Source: Halomonas sp. QHL1 (GTDB lineage Bacteria > Pseudomonadota > Gammaproteobacteria > Pseudomonadales > Halomonadaceae). Taken from it: DNA of 64,000 nt. This document shows, piece after piece, positions 54,927 through 64,000 of this stretch. A program made the translations under genes and the position numbers. Location of the stretch: NCBI RefSeq assembly GCF_001882345.1, contig NZ_MINL01000001.1, positions 2,835,357 to 2,899,356 of the forward strand, written 5' to 3'. Position 1 is the first letter of the stretch; the number at the start of each line of letters is the position of its first letter. A model generated the notes under the pieces. The model saw nothing but the letters and a program-made list of their open reading frames with translations, did not search any database and was not told where the DNA came from.

Positions 54927-56282
54927 ATGCTGCCCGACCGTGTGTTGCCTACGTTGTTACCTCGCCCCCCTGCGATCAGCGTGGGCGAGTATCGCCACCG
55001 TCGAGATGCCTTAATGACCCAGCTGCCGGATAACACTGCGGTGGTGCTTCCCGGTGCCGGGCTGATGACCCGTTCACGGGATAGTGAATTTGCCTTCCGT
55101 CAGAATAGCGATTTTTACTACCTGACGGGCATACGCGAACCGGATGCGTTACTGGTGCTGCTCCCAGGGCGCGCTGAAGGTGAAAGCGTGGTGTTCTGCC
55201 AGGATCGCGACCCCACCATGGAAGCCTGGACAGGGCGCCGTTTGGGCGCCGAAGGCGTGGTCGCTGAATACGGCATTGATCAGGCGTTTGAAAACGCAGT
55301 ACGCGATGAACGGCTGACCGAATTGTTGGCAGGTCGCGAGCTGCTTTATCTGCCACTAGACAATGCTGAAGCTGTCAGCATGGCTGAAGATGCTCTACAG
55401 GAAGCTAAGGCCGGGCTTAGGCGTGGTCGGCCGCCGCTAAAAGGTTGGCTGGATATCAGCCCGTTGATTCACGCCATGCGGCTAATCAAAAGCGACGCTG
55501 AAATTGCCCTGCTCAGGCATGCGGCGCTGATATCTGCCCATGCGCACCGGCGCGCCATGCAGGTGTCGCGCCCAGGACTGAGCGAATTTCAGCTCCAGGC
55601 CGAGCTAGAGCATGAGTTTGTCTGGCATGGGGCCAGTGGCCCTGCCTACAGTACGATTGTGGGTAGCGGTGCCAACGCCTGCGTACTGCACTATATTGAA
55701 AACAGCGCACCGCTGTGTGAAGACGGCTTGGTGCTAATTGATGCGGGCGCCGAATTTGAGTTATATGCCGGTGATATCACCCGCACATTTCCGGTGTCTG
55801 GGCGGTTTAATGATGCCCAGCGAGCGCTCTACCAGGTGGTGCTCAACGCCCAGCAGCGCGCTGTGAGTGCCGTCCAGCCGGGTGCCACCCTTGCTGATAT
55901 CCATCAGGGCGTGGTGCATGACTTAACTGCCGGGCTGATTGAGCTTGGCCTGCTGGAAGGTGATGTACAGGCGCGTATCGATGACGAGAGTTATCGACGC
56001 TTTTACCTGCACTCAACGTCACACTGGTTGGGGCTGGACGTACACGATGTCGGTACCTACCGGCTGGATGAGCAAACACCTCGGCCACTGGTCGCAGGCA
56101 TGGTGCTCACTGTGGAGCCTGGCCTGTATATCCCTAGCGATGACGATATTCCTGACGCCTATCAGAGTATTGGTATTCGTATTGAAGATAATGTGGTCGT
56201 CACTAACGAAGGTCACGAAGTGCTGACAGCAGACGTGCCTAAACAGGTCGACGAAATTGAGGCATTGATGGCTAAAAAATAA
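54927..56282 (+). CDS. pepP: Xaa-Pro aminopeptidase (aminopeptidase P)
   Basis: Removes N-terminal residues preceding proline. The 451-residue M24B metallopeptidase has an N-terminal domain with RDSEFAFRQNSDFYYLTG, and the pita-bread catalytic domain (about 180-451). Metal ligands are seen as Asp-Asp in LIDAGAEF...AGDITRTFP, His in LHSTSHWLGLDVHDVG, and Glu in LTVEPGLY and IRIEDNVVVT. Part of the conserved ygfB-pepP-ubiH-ubiI cluster. Confidence 0.95.
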   Translation: MLPDRVLPTLLPRPPAISVGEYRHRRDALMTQLPDNTAVVLPGAGLMTRSRDSEFAFRQNSDFYYLTGIREPDALLVLLPGRAEGESVVFCQDRDPTMEAWTGRRLGAEGVVAEYGIDQAFENAVRDERLTELLAGRELLYLPLDNAEAVSMAEDALQEAKAGLRRGRPPLKGWLDISPLIHAMRLIKSDAEIALLRHAALISAHAHRRAMQVSRPGLSEFQLQAELEHEFVWHGASGPAYSTIVGSGANACVLHYIENSAPLCEDGLVLIDAGAEFELYAGDITRTFPVSGRFNDAQRALYQVVLNAQQRAVSAVQPGATLADIHQGVVHDLTAGLIELGLLEGDVQARIDDESYRRFYLHSTSHWLGLDVHDVGTYRLDEQTPRPLVAGMVLTVEPGLYIPSDDDIPDAYQSIGIRIEDNVVVTNEGHEVLTADVPKQVDEIEALMAKK

Positions 56283-56376
56283 CCAGCCCTCAATGCCTGT
56301 AGTGGTCTTTATGTAAATTACGTTACGAAATTATTGTTACCTCTTCATGAGATGGCGTCGTGGTCGGGAGAAGCCA

Positions 56377-57606
56377 ATGCAGCAGTCTAATCAGGCGGTT
56401 AAGGGAGCGCTGACACATGACATCGTGATTGTGGGTGGGGGCCTGGTAGGCGCCAGTTTAGGCTGCGCCCTGGCGCCGCTGATTAAGCGCTATGGTTGGC
56501 GTGTGGCGATCATTGAGTCGGCACCCATGGCTGTTCAGCCGCAGGAAATTACCTGGCAGCCCAGTTTTGATGCCCGGGCCAGCGCGATCGCGGAAGGTTC
56601 AGCCCAGCGCTTCCAGCAGTTGGGGGTGTGGGAAGCGATGCGCGGTGAGGCTACGCCTATCAAACGCATTCATATCAGCGAACGAGGCCGCCTAGGAGCG
56701 ACACGGCTGAGCGCTGACGAGCTGGGCGTTGCAGCGTTGGGCCATGTAATCCCCAATGCGTGGATGGGCCGTGTGCTGCACCAACGGCTTGCTCAACTGC
56801 CGCTGGAGTGGCACTGCCCGGCGAAGGTTGAGCAACTTACCCCAGTAGCTAATGGGCATGAGCTGCAGCTCTCAGACGGCAGCCAGCTAACCGCAGGGCT
56901 AACGGTATTGGCCGATGGGGGGCGTTCTGGGCTGAAAGAGCAATTAGGTATTGGCAGCCGCCATGAGTCTTACCAGCAGACGGCGCTGATCGCCCATGTA
57001 GGGGTAAGCCAGCCTCATCTTGGGGTCGCTTACGAGCGCTTTACCTCTCAAGGCCCAATGGCGCTGTTACCGCTGCCCGGCCAGGCCATGGAGTTGATCT
57101 GGACGCACCCCAGCGGCAGCGAAACAGCGCGCATGGCGCTTCCTGAACGTGAATTTCTGCTGCAACTTCAGCGTGCCTTTGGCGATCGGGTGGGTCGGTT
57201 TACCCGGGTAGGCACCCGACACGCCTATCCGCTTTCACTGGTTACCGCTGAAGAACCGGTGCGCCCAGGCCTGGCGGTATTAGGTAACGCTGCTCATGCC
57301 TTGCACCCGGTCGCGGGGCAGGGGTTTAACTTAGCCCTGCGCGGGGTAATGGATCTGGTCGACGCGCTGGAGCAGGGAGAGCAGGCCAAGCGGCCGTTGG
57401 GCGATATGACCACGCTGCAAGCCTTTGAAAAGCAGCGCTCCAGAGATCGCGCCAACGTGATCCGCTTTAGCGACGGCCTAGTACGGCTGTTTGGGCTCTC
57501 CTTTCCTCTGTTGCCCCATGCCCGCGCGGCGGGGTTAATCGGTCTGAATCTGGTTGGGCCGCTGCGGCGAGGGCTGGCTCGTCGCGCCATGGGCTTAGAA
57601 CGTTAA
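56377..57606 (+). CDS. ubiH: 2-octaprenyl-6-methoxyphenol hydroxylase UbiH
   Basis: FAD-dependent monooxygenase of ubiquinone synthesis. The 409-residue product has DIVIVGGGLVGASLG (FAD ADP-binding fold), the middle LADGGRSGLKEQL, and the C-terminal flavin motif LGNAAHALHPVAGQGFNLA with the UbiH-type Asn in place of the usual Asp (GN rather than GD). ATG 56377 follows GGGAG; an upstream ATG at 56347 is in frame but has no good site. 35 bp separate it from ubiI. Confidence 0.92.
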   Translation: MQQSNQAVKGALTHDIVIVGGGLVGASLGCALAPLIKRYGWRVAIIESAPMAVQPQEITWQPSFDARASAIAEGSAQRFQQLGVWEAMRGEATPIKRIHISERGRLGATRLSADELGVAALGHVIPNAWMGRVLHQRLAQLPLEWHCPAKVEQLTPVANGHELQLSDGSQLTAGLTVLADGGRSGLKEQLGIGSRHESYQQTALIAHVGVSQPHLGVAYERFTSQGPMALLPLPGQAMELIWTHPSGSETARMALPEREFLLQLQRAFGDRVGRFTRVGTRHAYPLSLVTAEEPVRPGLAVLGNAAHALHPVAGQGFNLALRGVMDLVDALEQGEQAKRPLGDMTTLQAFEKQRSRDRANVIRFSDGLVRLFGLSFPLLPHARAAGLIGLNLVGPLRRGLARRAMGLER

Positions 57607-57641
57607 GCTTACACATCCTAGGCCACGAAAAAGGGAACGCT

Positions 57642-58922
57642 ATGCAAACGGACTCATCCATTGCGAAGCCGCCGGCGGAAAGCTTTGAGGCGATCATTGT
57701 GGGCGGAGGAATGGTCGGTACTGCGCTCTGTGCGCTGTTAGCCCAGGCGGGCATGCAGGTAGCGCTTGTTGAGGCAAAGCCCGCGCCGTTAAGCCTTGAA
57801 AATGCCACTAGCAAACTGCCAGCCCCGCGGGTTAGCGCGTTAACGCCGGTCTCTCAGCGTTTGCTAACCCATTTGGGCGCTTGGCCTGCGATGCAGAAAA
57901 CCCGAGTGACTCCCTACCAAGGCATGCAGGTATGGGATGCCGAAGGCAGTGGTGAAATTGCCTTTTCTGCCGACGAGGCGGGTGTCGCGGTGCTGGGCCA
58001 TATCGTTGAAAACGAGGTCACGCTGGCCGCGCTCAATAGCCAGGTCGTTGACCATCCCAATGTCACCCCATTTTTTGACGCTCGCCTACAGGCGTTGCAA
58101 CGCGCCAGCGCTAACCTTTCAAAGCAAGCCTCAAGTGGCGACTGGCTGATACTTGACGATGGGCGCCAACTTCACGCGCCGTTAATCATCGCCGCTGATG
58201 GCGCCCACTCGGTGCTGCGCGAAATGGCCGGTATTGAGGTGGCCAGCGACGATATGCAGCAGGAGGCTGTGGTAACCACCGTTAAATGCGTCAAACCCCA
58301 TGGTGGCGCGGCGCGACAAGCGTTTATTGATGGCCGACCGCTGGCATTTCTGCCATTAACCGTGGAAGAGAATGATCATTACTGCTCAATCGTATGGTCG
58401 ACCACGCCAGAACACGCCGCTGAGCTTAGTGAATTGTCTCGCGAAGCGCTTGGGGAGGCGCTGGGTAGAGCGTTTGGTTACCGCCTGGGTGAGGTAACGG
58501 TCTGCGATAAGGCCCACCGCTTTCCTTTAGTACAGCGCCATGCCCGCCACTACGTGCAGCCGCATTTCGCACTGGTGGGGGACGCTGCCCACAGCATTCA
58601 TCCGCTGGCGGGCCAGGGCGTCAATTTAGGCCTTATGGATGCTGCGGTCTTGGCAGAAGAGGTGGTGCATGCATGGCAGCGCGGCGCGCCTTGGGGAGAG
58701 CTAAGCACCTTGCGGCGCTATGAGCGTCGGCGGCGCTTTGATAACAGCGCCATGCTGGGCCTCATGAAGGGATTTAAAGTGCTGTTCGGTAGCCACGACC
58801 CAGCGTTGACGCTGGCGCGTAATTTGGGCATGAGTGGCATGAACCAGTTGGTACCATTGAAGCGGGTATTGATGCGACAGGCGACCGGAGAGCGCGGCCG
58901 CCTGCCGCTAAGTTGCCGTTAA
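57642..58922 (+). CDS. ubiI: 2-octaprenylphenol hydroxylase UbiI (VisC)
   Basis: FAD-dependent C5-hydroxylase of ubiquinone synthesis. The 426-residue product has EAIIVGGGMVGTALC, PRVSALTPVSQRLL, GHIVENEV, AADGAHSVLREMAG and VGDAAHSIHPLAGQGVNLGL followed by MDAA, a UbiI-type ending. UbiF is a related alternative, but gene order after ubiH and the MDAA run favour UbiI. It is convergent with ctpA, 28 bp apart. Confidence 0.9.
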   Translation: MQTDSSIAKPPAESFEAIIVGGGMVGTALCALLAQAGMQVALVEAKPAPLSLENATSKLPAPRVSALTPVSQRLLTHLGAWPAMQKTRVTPYQGMQVWDAEGSGEIAFSADEAGVAVLGHIVENEVTLAALNSQVVDHPNVTPFFDARLQALQRASANLSKQASSGDWLILDDGRQLHAPLIIAADGAHSVLREMAGIEVASDDMQQEAVVTTVKCVKPHGGAARQAFIDGRPLAFLPLTVEENDHYCSIVWSTTPEHAAELSELSREALGEALGRAFGYRLGEVTVCDKAHRFPLVQRHARHYVQPHFALVGDAAHSIHPLAGQGVNLGLMDAAVLAEEVVHAWQRGAPWGELSTLRRYERRRRFDNSAMLGLMKGFKVLFGSHDPALTLARNLGMSGMNQLVPLKRVLMRQATGERGRLPLSCR

Positions 58923-58947
58923 ATCAGGATGTCGTTAAACCCCGCTG

Positions 58948-58966
58948 CCGTCAGCGCCGCTGACGG
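58948..58966. repeat. 19-bp palindrome at the ctpA stop codon
   Basis: CCGTCAGCG and CGCTGACGG surround a single C. The palindrome spans the last codons and stop of ctpA, next to the convergent ubiI end. It could fold as an mRNA 3'-end hairpin for either transcript; no T-run is present. Confidence 0.5.
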
Positions 58967-60267
58967 TCGACTACATTGAGTGCTTTAAGCAGATTAAGCG
59001 CCTCGCTGAGTTGGTAATCATCGAGTAACCGCTCGGCCATTTCCTGGCGATCCCGGGGCGCCTGCTGAGCGCTTAGGTGGCCCTCAAGGTCGGCTTCGCG
59101 AATTTCACGACGGCTTTCCGCTACTTCTAAACGGCCACGCACTACGTCCACATCGGGTTCAATGCCTTGGGCCTGAATTGAGCGCCCGTTGGGGGTGTAG
59201 TAGAGCGCCGTGGTGAGTTTGAGTCCTTCGCCATTGCCTAGCGGCATAATCTGCTGCACTGATCCCTTGCCAAAACTATCGGTGCCCATAATCACGCCGC
59301 GCCGCTGATCCTGAAGCGCACCGGCAACAATTTCCGCCGCGGAAGCACTGCCGCCATTGATCAACACGACCAGCGGGACATCGGCAGCTGGCGTGGTGGA
59401 TGAGGCTGAGAATGACATCTCGGTATCCGAGAGGCGACCCTCGGTATACACAATCAAGCCTTCATCCAGAAACAGGTCGGCAATGCCGACGGCAGCCTGT
59501 AGCACTCCTCCGGGGTTATTACGTAAATCGAGTATCAACCCTTCTAGAGCCTGTTCACGCGCCATAAGCTCAAGCGCCTCGCGGGCCTGTTCCGGCGTAC
59601 GCGACTGGAACTGGCTAACGCGCAGGTAGCCGTAACCCGGCTCAAGCAGCTCGTGTTTGACGCTCTCGCTGCGAATAACTTCGCGGGTCAGGATAAATTC
59701 CCGCGGCGAATCTTCACCTGAACGCAGTATGCTGATACGCAGCTCGGTGTCCGGCTCGCCGCGCATTAAGGTCACGGCTTCTTGTAGCGACATGCTATCG
59801 GTGGGAGTGCCGTCAATGGCAACGATAATATCGCGAGACATCAGCCCAGCGCGGGAAGCCGGGGTGTCATCGATAGGTGTAATCACCATGAGCTGGCCAT
59901 TCTCTGTGCCCACTTCGATGCCGATGCCGCCAAATTCGCCCTGAGTTGACTCCCGCAGGCTTTGGTACTCCTCCTCATCCAAGTAGGCTGAGTGGGGGTC
60001 TAGCTCACTCAGCATGCCGCGCATGGCGTTACGTAAAAGTGTGCTGTCATCGACCTCCTCCACGTAGGCACGCTTAATACGCTCAAACACCTCGGCGAAG
60101 GTCTGAATATCTTCCAGGGGTAGCTGGTCGTAGGCAGGCTCTTCCGTCGCGCTGCTACCGACTGGTTGAGCGAGCAGCGGTAGCGGGGCCGACAGTAAAA
60201 CAATCGGGAGCAGGGTAGCCAAGAAGCGCTTGGCGGGGGTTGATACCCCGGTAACAGATAGCGTCAT
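58951..60267 (-). CDS. ctpA: Carboxy-terminal processing protease CtpA (S41 family)
   Basis: Periplasmic serine protease that, with a lipoprotein partner, degrades peptidoglycan-modifying enzymes. The 438-residue product has a signal peptide (FLATLLPIVLLSAPLPLLAQ), an N-terminal helical part, a PDZ domain (about 95-175: GIGIEVGTENGQLMVITPI) and the Ser-Lys catalytic core (NGGSASAAEIVAGAL with Ser, SFGKGSVQ with Lys). It lies 115 bp downstream of envC in the gpmI-envC-ctpA order also seen in pseudomonads. Confidence 0.93.
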   Translation of the reverse strand: MTLSVTGVSTPAKRFLATLLPIVLLSAPLPLLAQPVGSSATEEPAYDQLPLEDIQTFAEVFERIKRAYVEEVDDSTLLRNAMRGMLSELDPHSAYLDEEEYQSLRESTQGEFGGIGIEVGTENGQLMVITPIDDTPASRAGLMSRDIIVAIDGTPTDSMSLQEAVTLMRGEPDTELRISILRSGEDSPREFILTREVIRSESVKHELLEPGYGYLRVSQFQSRTPEQAREALELMAREQALEGLILDLRNNPGGVLQAAVGIADLFLDEGLIVYTEGRLSDTEMSFSASSTTPAADVPLVVLINGGSASAAEIVAGALQDQRRGVIMGTDSFGKGSVQQIMPLGNGEGLKLTTALYYTPNGRSIQAQGIEPDVDVVRGRLEVAESRREIREADLEGHLSAQQAPRDRQEMAERLLDDYQLSEALNLLKALNVVDRQRR

Positions 60268-60382
60268 GCAGACTCCGCAGGGCGATAGGTGGCGCTAAAG
60301 CGCGCCACCCTGTCATTGAAAATGTTGATTTGAAAATGTGTCGTTGGGCGTTGTGACATCAATAGTCATGCAGCTTATCCCG

Positions 60383-61525
60383 TCAGCGACGCGCAATCCA
60401 ACGCTGCGGATTAATTGGTTCACCGCCGCGGCGAACTTCGAAGTAGAGCGCCGCGCGGTTTTGACCACCACTATCACCTACGCGACCAATTTCATCACCT
60501 CGGCTGACCTGCTGGCCAGGCCTGACGCTAAACTGCTGCAGGTGGGCATGCAGCGTCATGATCTGGTCACCGTGGTCGATAATCAACAAGTTACCAAACC
60601 CGCGCATCCAGTCAGCGAATACCACCCGACCAGTGTGTACGGCGGTGACCGGGGTGCCCGCACTGGCCTGAATCACAATACCGTTATAGTGAACGCCGTC
60701 GCGATGGTGAAAATTGCTGCTGATTGAACCCTGTACCGGCCAAGGCAAATCACCTTGGGTGCTTACAATATGCGTAGTAGGCGTGGGTTCAGCAAGTTTT
60801 GCCATCTCCGCCTGGATATTGCGCAGCACTCGCTCGGCCTCTTCGCGGCTCTGATTGAGGTCGGCCAGCCGCTCCTCTTCACTGCCGTAGCGGTCATCCA
60901 AGTTGGAAACAACGCCGCGTCGTTCGGTGGTACGTTGTGCTAACAGCGCGCTTTGCTCTTCTAACTCATCGGCCAGCGTATCAAGGCGGGCCCGTCGCTC
61001 GCTGAGCTCCTCCTGGGTATCGGCGAGCGCCGTATCAAGGCGGGCGATAGCATTTAAGCGGCGATTGCGTGCTTCGGTCAGTCGATTCATATACGCCTGC
61101 ATACGATCAAGCTCGGCCGGGTCGCCCTGGTTAAGCAGCAGTTTGAGCTGTGGCGTTGGGCCAAGACGGTAAAGCGCTGAGAGCTGCTGGCCTAAGGCTG
61201 CATATTGATCGGCACGCTCGCTCTCCAGTCGGTCACGATGCTGACGGAGCTGGGTCGTTTCATCATTCAACTGGCGGCGCTCAGCTTGTAGCGAGTCTAG
61301 GCGCTGATGAGTCTCGGCAAGCTTGGTTTCAACTTCTTTAAGCTCGCGTTCGGCACTATCCCGGGCTTCGCCAGTGGCGCTGAGGCGTTGGGCAACGGAC
61401 TCGATTTCCTGGCCGACCGCATCCAACTGCTGACGCGCCGCTCCTTCATCCTGCTGAGCGAAGCCCGCTGACGCATAACTTAGCGTTAGGATGAGTGTCA
61501 TTGCCAAATAGCGCCAAATAAACAT
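60383..61525 (-). CDS. envC: Murein hydrolase activator EnvC
   Basis: Periplasmic division protein that activates amidases at the septum. The 380-residue product has a signal peptide (LAMTLILTLSYASAGFA), a long coiled coil (about 27-245, rich in E, R, Q and L) and a C-terminal LytM/M23-like domain (about 265-380). The LytM catalytic residues are incomplete: HYNGIVI replaces the metal-binding HxGxD pattern and YFEVRR replaces HFEVR. It is therefore a non-enzymatic activator, as in E. coli. Its ATG overlaps the gpmI stop by one base. Confidence 0.92.
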   Translation of the reverse strand: MFIWRYLAMTLILTLSYASAGFAQQDEGAARQQLDAVGQEIESVAQRLSATGEARDSAERELKEVETKLAETHQRLDSLQAERRQLNDETTQLRQHRDRLESERADQYAALGQQLSALYRLGPTPQLKLLLNQGDPAELDRMQAYMNRLTEARNRRLNAIARLDTALADTQEELSERRARLDTLADELEEQSALLAQRTTERRGVVSNLDDRYGSEEERLADLNQSREEAERVLRNIQAEMAKLAEPTPTTHIVSTQGDLPWPVQGSISSNFHHRDGVHYNGIVIQASAGTPVTAVHTGRVVFADWMRGFGNLLIIDHGDQIMTLHAHLQQFSVRPGQQVSRGDEIGRVGDSGGQNRAALYFEVRRGGEPINPQRWIARR

Positions 61526-63102
61526 TACTTATAATGAATCAGTGGCTTACCCGTCATCGCCTCGGGCTGTTTCTGGTTCATCATGGTCAACAGCGTGGGC
61601 GCCAGATCACACAACTTGCCTTCCTCTAAAGTGGCAGCGGACTCGCCAACATAGATGAGGGGCACTACAAACGTTGTGTGGGCGGTTTGCGGTGCGCCGG
61701 TTTCGGGATGAACCATCTGTTCCGCATTACCGTGGTCGGCGGTAATTAAGCAGGCGCCGCCTGCACGCTCAATGGCTTCAACGACACGACCCACGCAGGT
61801 ATCGACGGTCTCAATGGCTTTTACCGCCGCATTGAAGTCGCCGGTGTGGCCGACCATATCACCGTTGGCGTAATTGCAAACGATGAGATCGAAGCTGCCG
61901 CCATCAATAGCGTCGACAAGCTTATCGGTAATCTCAAAAGCGCTCATTTCAGGCTTTTCGTCGTAGGTGCGCACATCACGCGGTGAGGGCACAAGAATGC
62001 GCTCTTCCCCCTCGTACTCGGCTTCATTGCCGCCTGAAAAGAAGAAGGTCACGTGAGGGTACTTCTCGGTTTCGGCAATACGCAGCTGCTTCAAGCCGCG
62101 CTTGGCGACGACCTCGCCCAAGGTGTCGTTAAGATCCGACGGCGGGAAGGCGGCAGGCGCAGGAATGTCAGCGGCGTACTGGGTCATCATCACCAGCCCT
62201 TTACCGGCAAGCTTGGGGCATATTCGGCGCTCAAAGCCGTTGAAATCGGGTTCGGCAAAGGCGCGGGTTAACTCCCGGGCGCGGTCGGAGCGGAAGTTAA
62301 GGAAAATGGCCGCATCCCCATCCTGCAAAGTAACGGCATTTTCTTTTGTACCGTCTTTAAGCGGTATGCTGCTAGCCGATACGAATTCATCGGTTTCACC
62401 GCGCTGGTAGGCGTCACGAAGCGCGGTTTCAGCACTAGAGACGTAGTACTCCGCGTGGCCATCGGTGAGCAGGCGGTAGGCTTGCTCGACGCGCTCCCAG
62501 CGGTTGTCGCGATCCATGGCGTAGAAGCGGCCAATAATCGAGGCGACAAAGCCATTATCAGCGCCCACCAGTTCGGCCAGGCGAGCATTGGCGCGCTCTA
62601 TTGAGGCCAGCGCACTTTGCGGTGGCATATCGCGGCCATCCAGAAAAGCGTGAATAAAAATGCGCTGGGCACCGCGCCGGGCGGCAAGCTCGGCCATGGC
62701 AATAAAGTGGTCTTCATGGCTGTGGACGCCGCCGGGGGAGAGCAGGCCAATTAAGTGTACCGGTCGGCCATTGGCGACAGCTTCGTCAATCGGCTGAGTG
62801 AGGTTGTCATTAACATCCAGGTCACCGTCTTCAATCGCTTTGCTGATGCGGGTGAAGTCCTGGTAAACGATACGTCCGGCACCAATATTCATATGGCCAA
62901 CTTCAGAGTTACCCATCTGGCCTTCGGGGAGACCCACGTTAAGGCCATCGGTATGAACGAAGGCGTGAGGGCGGCTTTCCCACAGTTTATCCATCGTCGG
63001 CGTGTGGGCAGCGGCCACCGCATTATGGTCGCTGACGGGGTTGTGGCCATAGCCGTCGAGAATAATCAGCGCCACGGGGCGCGGGGTGCGAGAAGTATCC
63101 AT
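61525..63102 (-). CDS. gpmI: Phosphoglycerate mutase, cofactor-independent
   Basis: Interconverts 3- and 2-phosphoglycerate using two metal ions and a phosphoserine intermediate. The 525-residue product has [10 protein letters not shown] (metal Asp), [14 protein letters not shown] (catalytic Ser), [25 protein letters not shown] and [16 protein letters not shown] precedes ATG 63102. It begins the gpmI-envC-ctpA unit and is divergent from yibN, with about 200 bp between them. Confidence 0.95.
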   Translation of the reverse strand: MDTSRTPRPVALIILDGYGHNPVSDHNAVAAAHTPTMDKLWESRPHAFVHTDGLNVGLPEGQMGNSEVGHMNIGAGRIVYQDFTRISKAIEDGDLDVNDNLTQPIDEAVANGRPVHLIGLLSPGGVHSHEDHFIAMAELAARRGAQRIFIHAFLDGRDMPPQSALASIERANARLAELVGADNGFVASIIGRFYAMDRDNRWERVEQAYRLLTDGHAEYYVSSAETALRDAYQRGETDEFVSASSIPLKDGTKENAVTLQDGDAAIFLNFRSDRARELTRAFAEPDFNGFERRICPKLAGKGLVMMTQYAADIPAPAAFPPSDLNDTLGEVVAKRGLKQLRIAETEKYPHVTFFFSGGNEAEYEGEERILVPSPRDVRTYDEKPEMSAFEITDKLVDAIDGGSFDLIVCNYANGDMVGHTGDFNAAVKAIETVDTCVGRVVEAIERAGGACLITADHGNAEQMVHPETGAPQTAHTTFVVPLIYVGESAATLEEGKLCDLAPTLLTMMNQKQPEAMTGKPLIHYK

Positions 63103-63306
63103 AAAATAACCTCGTTAAGATTGGCAAGCCGAACGACTCGAAAATTCGGGGTCGCGACAGGCGCACGCTTGGGGCATCATAACGCAGGCAACTGCCAGGC
63201 GTCATGATCAAGGCCTGCGCGGGAAGCTATCTGACGTGTATACTTGTCGCGTTTTGGCAGCGGTTAGGCCGCTTTTTTCTGCATAGACCAAGAGATTGTG
63301 TTCGCG

Positions 63307-63729
63307 ATGATCGATCAGGTGTTCGAATTCGTACAGAACCACCCCCTGCTAGTTGGGGCATTTTTGCTGGTGCTGATAGCGTGGATTATTTATGAAACGC
63401 GCAGTGCCTCCACGAATGCGCTGAACGCCTCGCAGGCCACTCAGCTTATCAACCGCGAAGACGCGGTGGTGCTGGATATCCGTGAAAACAAAGACTTCAA
63501 AGCCGGGCATATCGCGGGGGCGCGCAACATACCGCAAAGCAACCTCGATAGCCGCATGAGCGAACTGGATAAGGTGAAAACCCAGCCGATCATCGTGGTA
63601 TGCAAGCACGGCCAGAGTTCCGGCGCCGCACAGGCCAAGCTCACCAAAGCTGGTTTTGAGCGCGCGTACAAGTTGAGAGGCGGTATGGCGCAGTGGCAAG
63701 GCGACGGCCTTCCGGTGGTTAAAAAGTAA
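63307..63729 (+). CDS. yibN: Membrane-anchored rhodanese-like protein YibN
   Basis: Single rhodanese domain tethered to the inner membrane; physiological role uncertain. The 140-residue product has one membrane helix (about 13-32: NHPLLVGAFLLVLIAWIIY) and a rhodanese domain with VLDIRENKDFKAGHIAGARN, the catalytic loop CKHGQSSG (active Cys) and LRGGMAQW. ATG 63307 is chosen over GTG 63298 because it matches the YibN N-terminus. It lies 41 bp upstream of secB; the grxC gene usual between them in E. coli is missing here. Confidence 0.88.
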   Translation: MIDQVFEFVQNHPLLVGAFLLVLIAWIIYETRSASTNALNASQATQLINREDAVVLDIRENKDFKAGHIAGARNIPQSNLDSRMSELDKVKTQPIIVVCKHGQSSGAAQAKLTKAGFERAYKLRGGMAQWQGDGLPVVKK

Positions 63730-63770
63730 GCAACGCTACCTTTATTTAATCAACAATCAGGAGTTTTCTC

Positions 63771-64000
63771 ATGGCGGAAGATAACAACACCCCGCAGGCG
63801 GGTGCCGCGGCAGACGAAAAACCGCAGCTCAAATTCTCGCTGCAGCGTATTTATGTAAAAGATATTTCGTTTGAAGCGCCCAACTCACCTTCGGTGTTCA
63901 AGCAGGCGTTCAAACCCAAGGTGAACCTGGATCTTAATACGACCAGCACTAAAATTGCTGATGATCAGTATGAAGTAGTAGTCAAAGTCACCGCCCAGGT
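63771..64000 (+). CDS. secB: Protein-export chaperone SecB (partial)
   Basis: Cytosolic tetrameric chaperone that holds preproteins unfolded for SecA. The first 76 residues are visible (MAEDNNTPQ...), including [17 protein letters not shown] and [10 protein letters not shown], which are SecB hallmarks. The gene runs off the right edge at about half its usual length of 155-165. AGGAG lies 8 bases before ATG. Confidence 0.95.
   Translation, partial: MAEDNNTPQAGAAADEKPQLKFSLQRIYVKDISFEAPNSPSVFKQAFKPKVNLDLNTTSTKIADDQYEVVVKVTAQ

Overview
The window looks like chromosomal DNA of a Halomonas-like gammaproteobacterium (Halomonadaceae, Oceanospirillales). This is inferred from gene order (mnmE-yidC-rnpA-rpmH-oriC-dnaA-dnaN-recF-gyrB, gmhB-glyS-glyQ, zapA/6S RNA/ygfA, gpmI-envC-ctpA), the moderate G+C content and the protein families, not from a database search. 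The central feature is the replication origin: an A+T-rich gap between rpmH and dnaA with DnaA boxes at about 12.7-13.0 kb, followed within 8 kb by four perfect 16-bp parS palindromes, two of them inside recF.

Layout. 0-5 kb: a complete curli (functional amyloid) locus, csgD-csgE-csgF-csgG-csgB-csgA, all on the minus strand. It has an unusually repeat-rich CsgA, and a small secreted beta-rich protein of unknown function is encoded convergently at its end. 5-10 kb: housekeeping genes rdgB, hemW, an OmpA-family lipoprotein, rlmJ and mnmE. 10-20 kb: the oriC region, followed by gmhB. 20-23.3 kb: glyS and glyQ.

23.4-36.3 kb: an inner-core lipopolysaccharide (LPS) cluster. It contains hldD, waaF, an OpgB-like phosphoglycerol transferase, a GT32, a WaaE-like GT2, a GT9, a GT4, Kdo kinase kdkA, a WaaC-like heptosyltransferase, hldE and waaA. 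With gmhB it covers ADP-heptose synthesis except GmhA, plus Kdo transfer and phosphorylation and heptose addition. Genes alternate in strand with overlapping ends. An A+T-rich, gene-poor patch (27.1-28.8 kb) around the GT32 gene looks horizontally acquired.

36.3-49.8 kb: a complete Pel exopolysaccharide operon on the minus strand, led by a PelX-like UDP-sugar epimerase and followed by pelA-pelB-pelC-pelD-pelE-pelF-pelG. PelD keeps the c-di-GMP-binding RGLD motif and PelA keeps both sets of catalytic residues. Curli and Pel, two biofilm matrix systems, therefore flank the origin and LPS genes.

50-64 kb: rpiA, ilvA, an unannotated 32-residue membrane peptide with its own terminator, ygfA, 6S RNA with a clear sigma70 promoter, zapA, ygfB-pepP-ubiH-ubiI, gpmI-envC-ctpA, yibN and the start of secB. 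No tRNA, rRNA, CRISPR array, prophage or intact insertion sequence was seen. Starts were chosen from Shine-Dalgarno spacing and family length, so several are internal to the longest open frame.
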